Source: Trichobilharzia regenti (lineage: Eukaryota; Platyhelminthes; Trematoda; Strigeidida; Schistosomatidae). From it: 64,000 nucleotides of DNA. The notes below the pieces were generated by a model, which saw nothing but the letters and a program-made list of their open reading frames with translations, searched no databases and was not told where the DNA came from. The stretch covers positions 58,477,112 through 58,541,111 of the forward strand of contig OX235265.1 in NCBI GenBank assembly GCA_944472135.2. The letters run 5' to 3'. A program made the position numbers and the translations under genes. Shown here piece by piece: positions 46,784 to 59,264 of this stretch. The number at the start of each line of letters is the position of its first letter. Positions within the stretch are counted from its first letter, which is position 1.

Positions 46784-47985
46784 CTCCCCGGCAAAAAATG
46801 GATCCAACCCTTTTTTCCTTCACGACCAATGCACGTTGACTTGGATGCCATTGCGAGAACCTGGGTCACACGGACAAAGCTGAAATGGAAAACAAACAGA
46901 AAAGCCAACACACCACAAGCATACCCACAGCACAATCTAACACATCGATGGCGACCTGCGCCTCCAGATAAAGGTATTTTCTTGACATTTTGCAACACAG
47001 TCTCCACTTGCTAGAATGACTCTTTTAGAAAGCAACGTGACCACAGCAACACCTCACGATACTCTACGCACATCCTCTTATCTACTCACTACCAATTATC
47101 ACTGAAATCGCTTGTCACTCGTTCTGCCTCAGTTGTAGTAACGGTGACGCATGCGAGCCTCAGTCGTATACACTCTTTCTCCCCGGCGTGTCGGACCGCA
47201 GTTAACAATTATCTCCGTATGCATGTCATTCACAGCAATAGCCTCCCCGGCGTATACGACCCATCTGCTGTCTCTGACATCAAACAATTCATTCACGAAT
47301 GTAGAAGACTGGAATCAACTTCAGAAGTAACCGCGACGAAAATTTTAACAAAATTACGCAATAACAAAAAGGTACGAGAACAACGAGTAAACACCATTAA
47401 TCAAAAATCACAAATTGATAAGAAACACCACACGTATACACAAACAGGACAAATAACCTCGCGGATCGTGTCTTGGTTGAATTCCTCTGAAGAATCGCAG
47501 GACTTACACCAGTACGCCTACAACCCTTCACAGGTTGACGATTGTAAGTTGTGGAATGTCCGGACACAAACAAGATTAACCAACAATTACAATAATCGGA
47601 ACTCACACAATTATTTAACACAAACATATGTATTATCAACACATCAAAGTGGTGGATTCTGGCATGACAAACTACCCTTGATGAACTGTAGGACTTACAG
47701 CAGTACGCCTACATTCCTTCTCAGGTTGATGATACAAGTGGAAGTCGTCCGGACACAAACAAAACAGCCAACAGCTAGGTGACAGATGATATTTATTCAG
47801 TATATACAATGTGAACATATGTACAAAATCACACACCAAGCACATTGCACTGCTCATTGATGCGCTACCCTTTGAAGAATTGTAGGACTTACAGCAGTAC
47901 GCCTACAACCCGTCTCAGGTTGACGCTCTGGGTTGGAAAATCATTGCAGAGTTCATTTGCTGACTTCCCTCTATAAGCTATACCC

Positions 47986-49891
47986 TCAAATCTGAACGGT
48001 GACACGCTCATGTCGTTTTATCGTGGAGTGTAGATGACGAACAAACACGACATATCTGATCAACCAAGTGTAGAAACAGAGTAATTTACACCAAAGATAA
48101 TAGCATTCAAATAGTAAGTTGAAACTTGAAATGCCTTTATTCATGCAAGTCAATCTAACAATTACTCTGCCGTTTACGCTTGGCTTATTCTCACTAAACT
48201 GGGCAATATCTTTCGTCTTTTCAAACGCACCAATGCTATCATAGTCATTGAACAAGTTACTTGAGTTGATGGGCATCTGTTTCATTGTGGATGACAACAT
48301 CAACGAAGACTGATTGATACCAGTTAATGAAATTAGCGGTCCATCAGAAGTTGTTGTTGTTCGGCTTTCAGATAGTTGTCTAACTGCAAGATTACCACCA
48401 CTGCTGTCTTTTACTATCAGCTCAGGTTTAGCACTATCATCTGATGATAGGTGGGCTACACGCTGATCATTTACACTGACGTTCTCACAAGTATCCACAC
48501 CTTCTGCAACTGCATCTGCGTTCAATTCTACTTCACGTTGTAATTGTACAGAACCTTTATTTAACTTAGCTGTAGTAGGCATTCCCCTCATTTCATCATG
48601 ATCAACCAAAGACAAATGTGCACTATCATGATCATTATCACAAATATTCAAATTACCATCATCTATCTGGTCGACTTCATCATTTTCAAACCCTTTAATA
48701 ACAACAGTACATGATTTGGGTTCTTCCCCACAAATCCTTACAGGTTTCATGCCTTTACTCTGACTAGCAATACCTTGAAAACTTGTGGAGTCAGAACTGG
48801 ACTCTGAAACTGTAACTCTCTTCTCCTGCACAAATTGCGGTGTCGTCTGCGACACACTGTTCAACAATGGCTTACCAGTTGCAACTACAGGCTTCTTCAC
48901 CGCGCTATTATCGTCACAAAATTCGGAGTCAGACCTTGATTTCACACTTAGCTTATCACTAAACTTGGCCACTTCTTCACGGTTCGCTTTTGTGTGCACG
49001 TCTTGCAAACATGTAGAACACGACCGTGTTTGTCTTGCAGCTTGTAACCTATCTGTTGAGGATGTACTACGAAACCTGTTACACTCACTAGGTCTATATG
49101 CATTGCTAGACACCATAGAGCCTTCTCGATATCCACCTCTCTGAGACCCTTTCGTCATCAATCATTGCGTTTTACCCTCAGACTGCTCTATTCTAGAGGT
49201 GAGGTGCGATATACTGGCAAACTTGCTCATAGATAGATTGACGCTATCGTTTACCAGTTTCAGAATGTCATCAAACTTTGGCTCGATACCCTCATCCTCC
49301 ATACGGGAGCTCATCTTCACCCACTTCCTTTGCAGTCGAGTAGGTAGACGTCTTGCTATTACTTCTAGTATAAAACTCGAGTTGAGGTCACTCATGGAAT
49401 TCATCGAAATCAATGCATTCTTGTAAGTCAACAGATTATCCAAAAACTCAGTGAGTGCCTGGGAGTCATTCTGTAATTGACCACCATTACCCTTAACAGC
49501 CTCGAATAATTTCCCTACAATCATCGAAGGTCTTCCAAACCTTTGACGTAGTATGCTCATAGCCTCGTAGTAGCCCTCTTTCGGCTTCATAAACTTACAA
49601 CACTGTATAGCTCTTGCAGCATTTCCAGTGCAATATCTCATCAAATACATTAACTTCATTTCATCAGTTAATAAAAACCATTCAGCATGATCTCAAACTA
49701 CTTTAAAAATTGTAAATAATCAGCCGGGTTTCCATCGAAACATCGTGGTTCAAATTTAGGGAGTTTGATGTTCCTATTATCCCTGGATGGCGAAACAGTG
49801 ACATCAACCATGTCATGCTTAACATCAGACACATCGTTACAATTAACAGACAAGTCACCATGACTTACTTTCCTGTTTGCATCCAAGACGC
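47986..49891 (-). pseudogene. BEL/Pao-like Gag, unit A3
   Basis: Its translated segments match A1, with the same breaks and no leader. Confidence 0.85.
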
Positions 49892-50260
49892 TGTCAATCA
49901 CGTCTCATAAACCGTTAATGCCCAGCTCTCGCTACGCTCGGGCCCACGCTGTTCTTCGAAGATTTCTCAGAAACGCTTAGTTATAACGGACGCGAAAACC
50001 AAAACACCGATCTGTCGTTTGATATTTCTGTATTGTTACACCAACATATAAAAGGAATAAGCGAACTAAGCAAACTAAGGTCTGAAAACAAATATTACAA
50101 TAAGAAATCTCTGTATTACTTCTGACGATGTTTCACTCTTCTTTCTGAACAGCGACCGATGAGACGATGACTGGTGTATTGATGCCTCCGCGAAAATTGG
50201 GGAAGTTGATTTTGAGCAAACAACCATGAATCGATCGTTCAATCTTCAACTCCATTGACA
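49892..50260 (-). mobile_element. LTR between A3 and B1 units
   Basis: A 369-bp LTR with a leader-less junction. Confidence 0.9.
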
Positions 50261-51408
50261 CTCCCCGGCAAGAAATGGATCCAACCCTTTTTTCCTTCAC
50301 GACCAATGCACGTTGACTTGGATGCCATTGCGAGAACCTGGGTCACACGGACAAAGCTGAAATGGAAAACAAACAGAAAAGCCAACACACCACAAGCATA
50401 CCCACAGCACAATCTCACAAATCGCTGACGACCTGCGCCTCCAGACTGAGACCTGCTCTTGACATCTTGCAACACAATCGCCACTTACTAGAATGACTCT
50501 TGCAGAATGCAAAGTGACCATGGTAGCACATCACGATACTCTACGCACATCCTCTTATCTACTCACTACCAATTATCACTGAAATCGCTTGTCACTCATT
50601 CTGCCTCAGTTGTAGTAGCGGTGACGCATGCGAGCCTCAGTCGTTTACACTCCCGCTCCCCGGCGTGTCGGACCGCAGCTAACAATTATCTCCGTGTGCA
50701 TTTCATTCTCAGCAATAGCCTTCCCGGCGTATACGACCCATCTGCTGTCCTTAACATCAATCAATTCATTCATGGATGTAGAAGACTCGAAACAACTTCA
50801 GAAGTAATCACGACGAAAATTTTAACAAAATTACGCAATAACAAAAAGGTACGAGAATAACGAGTAAACACAATGAATCCAAAAACACCACCAATTCATA
50901 TGACCGACCACACGTATACACAAACTTTACACACAAACTCGCAGTTCATGTCTTGATGGAATTCCTTTGAAGAATCGCAGGATTTACACCAGTACGCCTA
51001 CAACCCTTCTCACGTTGACGATTGTAAGTTGTGGAATGTTCCGACACAAACAACATTAACCAACAATTACATCGATTGGAACTCACACAACTATTTAACA
51101 CAAACATATGTACAATCAACACATCAGATGTTGTGGATTCCGGCATGACAAACTACCCTTGATGAACTGTAGGACTTACAGCAGTACGCCTACATTCCTT
51201 CTCAGGTTGATGATACAAGTGGAAGTCGTCCGGACACAAACAGAATTACCAACAGCTAGATGAAAGATGATATCAATTCAGTATATACAATATGAACATA
51301 TGTACAAAATCACACACCAAGCACGTTGGACTGCTCATTGATGCGCTACCCTTTGAAGAATTGTAGGACTTACAGCAGTACGCCTACAACCCTTCTCAGG
51401 TTGACGCT

Positions 51409-53338
51409 CTAGGTTGGAAAATCGTCGCAGAGTTCATTTGCTAACTTCCTTCTATCAGCTATATCCTCAAATCTGAACGGCAACACGCCCATGTCATTGT
51501 ATCGTAGAATATAGATGACCAACAAACACACGACATATCTGATCAACCAAGTGTAGAAACAGAGTAATTTACACCAAAGATAATAACATTCAAATAGTAA
51601 CTTGAAACTAGAAATGCCTTTATTCGTGCAAGTCAATTTAACAATTACTCTCTCGTTTACACTTGGCTTATCCTCACTAAACTGACCATTGATATTCGTC
51701 CTTTCAAACGAACTGATACTACCATAGTCATTGCACAAGATACTTGAGTTGATGGGTGTCTGTTTCATTGTGGATGACAGCACCAACGACGACTGATTGA
51801 TACAAGGTGATGAACTTAGTGGTGGATCAGAAGCTGTTGTTGTTCGGCTTTCAGAAATTTGTCTACCTGCAAGATTACCACCACTGCTGTCTTTTACTAT
51901 CAGCTCAGGTTTAGCACTATCATCTGATGATAGGTGGGCTACACGCTGATCAATTACACTGACTGTCTCACAAGTATGCACACCTTTTGGAACTGCATCT
52001 GCGTTCAATTCTACTTCACGTTGTAGTTGTACAGAACCTTTATTTAACTTAGCAGTAGTAGGCATATCCCTCATCTCATAATGATCAACCAAAGACAACT
52101 GTGAAGTATCATGATCATTATCACGAATATTCACTTTACCGTCAACTTCATCATTTTCAAACTCTTTACTAACAGAAGTAGACAATTTTGGTTCCTCCTC
52201 ACAAATCATTAAAGGTTTTATATCTTCACTCTGACTAGCTATACTTTGTAAACTTGTGGAGTCAGAACTCCACTCTGAAGCAGTAACTCTATTCTGTGAC
52301 ACTCTATTCAACAACGGCTTACCAGTTGCAACTACAGACTTCTTCACAGCACCGTTATCGTCACACAATTCGGAGTCAGGTCTGGAGTTTACATTTAGCT
52401 TATCACTGAACTTGCTCATTGGTTCACAGTTCACTTCTGTATGCACTTCTTGCACACGTGTACAACAAAACCGTGTTTGTCTTGCATCTTGCAACTTATC
52501 TGTTGAGGATGTACTACGAAACCTGTTGCACTCACTAAGTTTATATGCATTACTAGACATCATGGAGCCTTCTCGATATCCACCTCTCTGAGACCCTTTC
52601 GTCATCAATCATTGCGTTTTACCCTCAGACTGCTCTATTCTAGAGGTGAGGTGCGATATACTGGCAAACTTGCTCATAGATAGATTGACGCTATCGTTTA
52701 CCAGTTTCAGAATGTCATCAAACTTTGGCTCGATACCCTCATCCTCCATACGGGAGCTCATCTTCACCCACTTCCTTTGCAGTCGAGTAGGTAGACGTCT
52801 TGCTATTACTTCTAGTATAAAACTCGAGTTGAGGTCACTCATGGAATTCATCGAAATCAATGCATTCTTGTAAGTCAACAGATTATCCAAAAACTCAGTG
52901 AGTGCCTGGGAGTCATTCTGTAATTGACCACCATTACCCTTAACAGCCTCGAATAATTTCCCTACAATCATCGAAGGTCTTCCAAACCTTTGACGTAGTA
53001 TGCTCATAGCCTCGTAGTAGCCCTCTTTCGGCTTCATAAACTTACAACACTGTATAGCTCTTGCAGCATTTCCAGTGCAATATCTCATCAAATACATTAA
53101 CTTCATTTCATCAGTTAATAAAAACCATTCAGCATGATCTCAAACTACTTTAAAAATTGTAAATAATCAGCCGGGTTTCCATCGAAACATCGTGGTTCAA
53201 ATTTAGGGAGTTTGATGTTCCTATTATCCCTGGATGGCGAAACAGTGACATCAACCATGTCATGCTTAACATCAGACACATCGTTACAATTAACAGACAA
53301 GTCACCATGACTTACTTTCCTGTTTGCATCCAAGACGC
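51409..53338 (-). pseudogene. BEL/Pao-like Gag, mosaic unit B1 (superunit 3)
   Basis: The same A-to-B mosaic as 38,933-40,862, with private changes (KLSECN rather than KLNECN; TSVSKEF rather than TSVIKEF). Confidence 0.85.
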
Positions 53339-53707
53339 TGTCAATCACGTCTCATAAACCGTTAATGCCCAGCTCTCGCTACGCTCGGGCCCACGCTGTT
53401 CTTCGAAGATTTCTCAGAAACGCTTAGTTATAACGGACGCGAAAACCAAAACACCGATCTGTCGTTTGATATTTCTGTATTGTTACACCAACATATAAAA
53501 GGAATAAGCGAACTAAGCAAACTAAGGTCTGAAAACAAATATTACAATAAGAAATCTCTGTATTACTTCTGACGATGTTTCACTCTTCTTTCTGAACAGC
53601 GACCGATGAGACGATGACTGTTGTATTGATGCCTCCGCGAAAATTGGGGAAGTTGATTTTGAGCAAACAACCATGAATTGATCGTTCAATCTTCAACTCC
53701 ATTGACA
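53339..53707 (-). mobile_element. LTR between the two B units (superunit 3)
   Basis: A 369-bp LTR with a leader-less junction and a few private substitutions (ttgatcg for tcgatcg near 53,680). Confidence 0.9.
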
Positions 53708-54854
53708 CTCCCCGGCAAAAAAGGGATCCAACCCTTTTTTCCTTCACGACCAATGCACGTTGACTTGGATGCCATTGCGAGAACCTGGGTCACACGGACA
53801 GAGCTGAAATGGAAAACAAACAGAAAAGCCAACACACCACAAGCATACCCACAGCACAATCTCACACATCGCTGACGACCTGCGCCTCCAGACAGAGACC
53901 TGCTCTTGACATCTTGCAACACAATCGCCACTTACTAGAATGACTCTTGCAGAATGCAAAGTGACCATGGTAGCACCTCACGATACTCTACGCACATCCT
54001 CTTATCTACTCACTACCAATTATCACTGAAATCGCTTGTCACTCATTCTGCCTCAGTTCTAGTAGCGGTGACGCATGCGAGCCTCAGTCGTTTACACTCC
54101 CGCTCCCCGGCGTGTCGGACCGCAGCTAACAATTATCTCCGTGTGCATTTCATTCTCAGCAATAGCCTTCCCGGCGTATACGACCCATCTGCTGTCCTTA
54201 ACATCAATCAATTCATTCATGGATGTAGAAGACTCGAAACAACTTCAGAAGTAATCACGACGAAAATTTTAACAAAATTACGCAATAACAAAAAGGTACG
54301 AAAACAACGAGTAAACACAATGAATCCAAAAACACCACCAATTGATATGACACACCACACGTATACAAAACTTTACACACAAACTCGCAGTTCATGTCTT
54401 GATGGAATTCCTTTGAAGAATCGCAGGACTTACACCAGTACGCCTACAACCCTTCTCACGTTGACGATTGTAAGTTGTGGAATGTTCCGACACAAACAAG
54501 ATTAACCAACAATTACATCAATTGGAACTCACACAACTATTTAACACAAACATATGTACAATCAACACATCAAATGTTGTGGATTCTGGCATGACAAACT
54601 ACCCTTGATGAACTGTAGGACTTACAGCAGTACGCCTACATTCCTTCTCAGGTTGATGATACAAGTGGAAGTCGTCCGGACACAAACAGAATTACCAACA
54701 GCTAGATGAAAGATGATATCAATTCAGTATATACAATATGAACATATGTACAAAATCACACACCAAGCACATTGGACTGCTCATTGATGCGCTACCCTTT
54801 GAAGAATTGTAGGACTTACAGCAGTACGCCTACAACCCTTCTCAGGTTGACGCT

Positions 54855-56809
54855 CTAGGTTGGAAAATCGTCGCAGAGTTCATTTGCTAACTTCCTTCTA
54901 TCAGCTATATCCTCAAATCTGAACGGCAACACGCCCATGTCATTGTATCGTAGAATATAGATGACCAACAAACACACGACATATCTGATCAACCAAGTGT
55001 AGAAACAGAGTAATTTACACCAAAGATAATAACATTCAAATAGTAACTTGAAACTAGAAATGCCTTTATTCGTGCAAGTCAATTTAACAATTACTCTCTC
55101 GTTTACACTTGGCTTATCCTCACTAAACTGACCATTGATATTCGTCCTTTCAAACGAACTGATACTACCATAGTCATTGCACAAGATACTTGAGTTGATG
55201 GGTGTCTGTTTCATTGTGGATGACAGCACCAACGACGACTGATTGATACAAGGTGATGAACTTAGTGGTGGATCAGAAGCTGTTGTTGTTCGGCTTTCAG
55301 AAATTTGTCTACCTGCAAGATTACCACCACTGCTGTCTTTTACTATCAGCTCAGGTTTAGCACTATCATCTGATGATAGGTGGGCTACACGCTGATCAAT
55401 TTCACTGACTGTCTCACAAGTATGCACACCTTTTGGAACTGCATCTGCGTTCAATTCTACTTCACGTTGTAGTTGTACAGAACCTTTATTTAACTTAGCA
55501 GTAGTAGGCATATCCCTCATCTCATAATGATCAACCAAAGACAACTGTGAAGTATCATGATCATTATCACGAATATTCACTTTACCGTCAACTTCATCAT
55601 TTTCAAACTCTTTAATAACAGAAGTAGACAATTTTGGTTCCTCCTCACAAATCATTAAAGGTTTTATATCTTCACTCTGACTAGCTATACTTTGTAAACT
55701 TGTGGAGTCAGAACTCCACTCTGAAGCAGTAACTCTATTCTGTGACACTCTATTCAACAACGGCTTACCAGTTGCAACTACAGACTTCTTCACAGCACCG
55801 TTATCGTCACACAATTCGGAGTCAGGTCTGGAGTTTACATTTAGCTTATCACTGAACTTGCTCATTGGTTCACAGTTCACTTCTGTATGCACTTCTTGCA
55901 CACGTGTACAACAAAACCGTGTTTGTCTTGCATCTTGCAACTTATCTGTTGAGGATGTACTACGAAACCTGTTGCACTCATTAAGTTTATATGCATTACT
56001 AGACATCATGGAGCCTTCTCGATATCCACCTCTCTGAGACCCTTTCGTCATCAATCATTGCGTTTTACCCTCAGACTGCTCTATTCTAGAGGTGAGGTGC
56101 GATATACTGGCAAACTTGCTCATAGATTGATTGACGCTATCGTTTACCAGTTTCAGAATGTCATCAAACTTTGGCTCGATACCCTCATCCTCCATACGGG
56201 AGCTCATCTTCACCCACTTCCTTTGCAGTCGAGTAGGTAGACGTCTTGCTATTACTTCTAGTATAAAACTCGAGTTGAGGTCACTCATGGAATTCATCGA
56301 AATCAATGCATTCTTGTAAGTCAACAGATTATCCAAAAACTCAGTGAGTGCCTGGGAGTCATTCTGTAATTGACCACCATTACCCTTAACAGCCTCGAAT
56401 AATTTCCCTACAATCATCGAAGGTCTTCCAAACCTTTGACGTAGTATGCTCATAGCCTCGTAGTAGCCCTCTTTCGGCTTCATAAACTTACAACACTGTA
56501 TAGCTCTTGCAGCATTTCCAGTGCAATATCTCATCAAATACATTAACTTCATTTCATCAGTTAATAAAAACCATTCAGCATGATCTCAAACTACTTTAAA
56601 AATTGTAAATAATCAGCCGGGTTTCCATCGAAACATCGTGGTTCAAATTTAGGGAGTTTGATGTTCCTATTATCCCTGGATGGCGAAACAGTGACATCAA
56701 CCATGTCATGCTTAACATCAGACACATCGTTACAATTAACAGACAAGTCACCATGACTTACTTTCCTGTTTGCATCCAAGACACTCTGTCCCTTCTTTGA
56801 CCCAGGCAT
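54855..56809 (-). pseudogene. BEL/Pao-like Gag, second mosaic (superunit 3)
   Basis: It has the B2-type leader and start (MPGSKKGQ, ATG 56,809) but the A-type body (SPSRDNRN, LQFLK stop, KNALISM). A short B2-like patch follows (VNQSMSK), then the TGA after EGKTQ and the B1-type 3' half (YKLNECN). At least three subtype switches are visible in under 2 kb. Confidence 0.85.
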
Positions 56810-56953
56810 TGTTGAACTTGACCTAATTCCAAAAAAGTTCCAGATATTGCTTGTTCAAAGAAGATTTGGCCGGCACCAGGAAAGATGGATGGCGACTATC
56901 CAAACTTTCACCAACTGTTTCAATCTGCCAGATCTGTTTCTATCGTCCGAAAC

Positions 56954-57322
56954 TGTCAATCACGTCTCATAAACCGTTAATGCCCAGCTCTCGCTACGCT
57001 CGGGCCCACGCTGTTCTTCGAAGATTTCTCAGAAACGCTTAGTTATAACGGACGCGAAAACCAAAACACCGATCTGCCGTTTGATATTTCTGTATTGTTA
57101 CACCAACATATAAAAGGAATAAGCGAACTAAGCAAACTAAGGTCTGAAAACAAATATTACAATAAGAAATCTCTGTATTACTTCTGACGATGTTTCACTC
57201 TTCTTTCTGAACAGCGACCGATGAGACGATGACTGGTGTATTGATGCCTCCGCGAAAATTGGGGAAGTTGATTTTGAGCAAACAACCATGAATCGATCGT
57301 TCAATCTTCAACTGCATTGACA
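56954..57322 (-). mobile_element. LTR upstream of last B unit (superunit 3)
   Basis: A 369-bp LTR with a full leader on the gag side. Confidence 0.9.
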
Positions 57323-57499
57323 GACGCTCTGTCCCTTCTTTGACCCAGGCATTGTTGAACTTGATCCAATTCCAAAAACGTTCCAGATATTTCTTGTTCA
57401 AAGAAGATTTGGCCGGCACTAGGAAAGATGGACGGTGACTATCCAAACTGTCACCAACTGTGCAAAACCGTCAAAAACTGACACTGTACCGTCTGAAAC
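57323..57499 (-). mobile_element. isolated element leader (copy 3)
   Basis: Superunit 3 equivalent with the same deletion joint. Confidence 0.85.
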
Positions 57500-57596
57500 T
57501 GTCAGCTACGTCTCGTATACCTTTAAGGCTCAGCTCTTGCTACGCTGGGACTCACGCTGTCCCTCGAAGCTTCTCAGAAACGCTTAGTACGAGCGG
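57500..57596 (-). mobile_element. LTR 3' fragment at superunit junction 3
   Basis: The same 97-bp fragment and joint. Confidence 0.88.
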
Positions 57597-58060
57597 CATA
57601 ATGTACTTGAACTGCGTTACATTAGCTGCACTTTTATCAGGAAATGTTGCTTGATACTGATATTTGGCCAATGTGACGGATTAAATAATGTAGGGAGTTC
57701 AGAATTAAGATGCATCTTGTTGTATTTCCATTAAACCATGCTAGTATGAGTGGCATATATAATGAAACCTTACTTTCTTAATTCTTTGGTAGTAGTTAGC
57801 ATTCATGTACAATTTAAACAATTTTAGTTCCCATTTAATCATCTAAGCCTGCTTCTTATTTTAGGACACAGGGTATTGGCACTATGAGCACAGTGTGTAG
57901 AATTGCTATGAACGTGTTTTTCAGGTGGGCTTTATTTTGAGGAAGGACTAAATTGCTTTCAGATTCTGATTTTAAGAATATAACTAAGGTTCATACTCGA
58001 GAGAATGTTATTATCTAAGTTGGAATAAAGGTAAAATGTTCAGAAAATCATCAGGACTTT

Positions 58061-58418
58061 TGTCAATGTAGTTGAAGATTGAACGATCAATTCATGGTTG
58101 TTTGCTCAAACCAACTTCCGCAATTTTCGCGGAGGCATCAATACACCAGTCATCGTCTCATCGGTCGCTGTTCAGAAAGAAGTCAGCAATAAACCGTCAG
58201 AAGTAATATTGTGATTTATTATTGTAATATTTGTTCACAGACTTAAGTAGGAATATTTTTTATATGTCGGTGTAACAATAAAGAATCCTCGAGTCGCCAA
58301 TTGGTGTTTTGGTTTTTTCGTCCGTTATTACTAAGCGTTTCTGAGAAACTTCAAGGAACAGCGTGAGCCCGAGAGCAGCAAGAGCTGGGCATTAATGGTT
58401 TACGAGACGTGGTTGACA
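58061..58418 (+). mobile_element. solo LTR, plus strand (copy 4)
   Basis: The superunit 4 copy. It shows one visible base change near its 5' end (caattcatgg where the others read caattcgtgg). Confidence 0.92.
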
Positions 58419-58439
58419 ACTTTATTTCGCAGCTTATTC

Positions 58440-58612
58440 GTCGGTGGACTCTCGCCAACCATGCACATGGTCCGGAGTTCGATCCCCGGCCGACGCACAC
58501 CTGTAATCTATGGTCGCCTTGTAAAATTTGGACTACCTTTAACACATGCTGAAAATTCTATACTTGTATTGAAAATACTGTATGGAATCAAGCTGTAATA
58601 AAAAAATACAAT
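58440..58612 (+). repeat. tRNA-derived SINE in block X (copy 4)
   Basis: Duplicate carried by superunit 4. Confidence 0.75.
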
Positions 58613-58887
58613 TGCACTGTAATCCCACATGAAGCGAAATACTATGAAAGCATAAGATAGTTAATTGCAATGGAATCACTAAACAAGACTCTCTATATTA
58701 GACTCCCTAGGCACGAATAGAAGTTTCTCCACTTCAGTGTTATGAGTCAGTTTGTGAACTCTGTAGACCGTTACATTAAGACACTTGGCGTGGAAAATTC
58801 TTAGTGAAATATAACTGCATAACACTGTGTGATTTATCGAAGTAACATCTCATCTATGATGGAGTTATAATCCACGACAGCGCATAT

Positions 58888-59259
58888 TGTCAGCCACGTC
58901 TCATAAACCGTTAAGGCTCAGCTCTTGCTACGCTGGGACTCACGCTGTCCCTCGAAGCTTCTCAGAAACGCTTAGTACGAACGGATGCAAAAACCAGAAC
59001 CCAGTTTCGCGACTCGAGAATTATTTATTCTAACACCAACATATAGCCAACTTTAAAATTAAGCTTTACAACTAAGGTCTATGAACAAATATTACAATAA
59101 TAAATCACAATATTACTTCTGACAGTTGTCTCCTGACTTCTTTCTGAATAGCGACCGATGAGACGATGACTGGTGTATTGATGCCTCCGCGAAAATTGGG
59201 GAAGTTGGTTTTGAGCAAGCAACCATGAATCGATCGTTCAATCTTCATCTACATTTACA
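58888..59259 (-). mobile_element. solo LTR, minus strand, with TSD CATAT
   Basis: A complete 372-bp LTR flanked by CATAT at 58,883-58,887 and 59,260-59,264. Its 5' start is slightly diverged (TGTAAATGTAGATG). Unlike its three counterparts it is not followed by an internal region. Confidence 0.9.
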
Positions 59260-59264
59260 CATAT

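Larger units (their letters stand above)
45121..57596. repeat. array superunit 3 (12,476 bp)
   Basis: It has the same composition as superunit 2 (A, B1 and a second B unit). The second B unit is a different mosaic from its superunit 2 counterpart. Overall length differs by only 6 bp. Confidence 0.92.
57597..59264. repeat. array superunit 4, terminal partial copy
   Basis: Block X followed by one complete minus-strand LTR (58,888-59,259), then unique sequence. The LTR is flanked by CATAT on both sides, so this end preserves the target site of the original minus-strand insertion. Confidence 0.9.
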
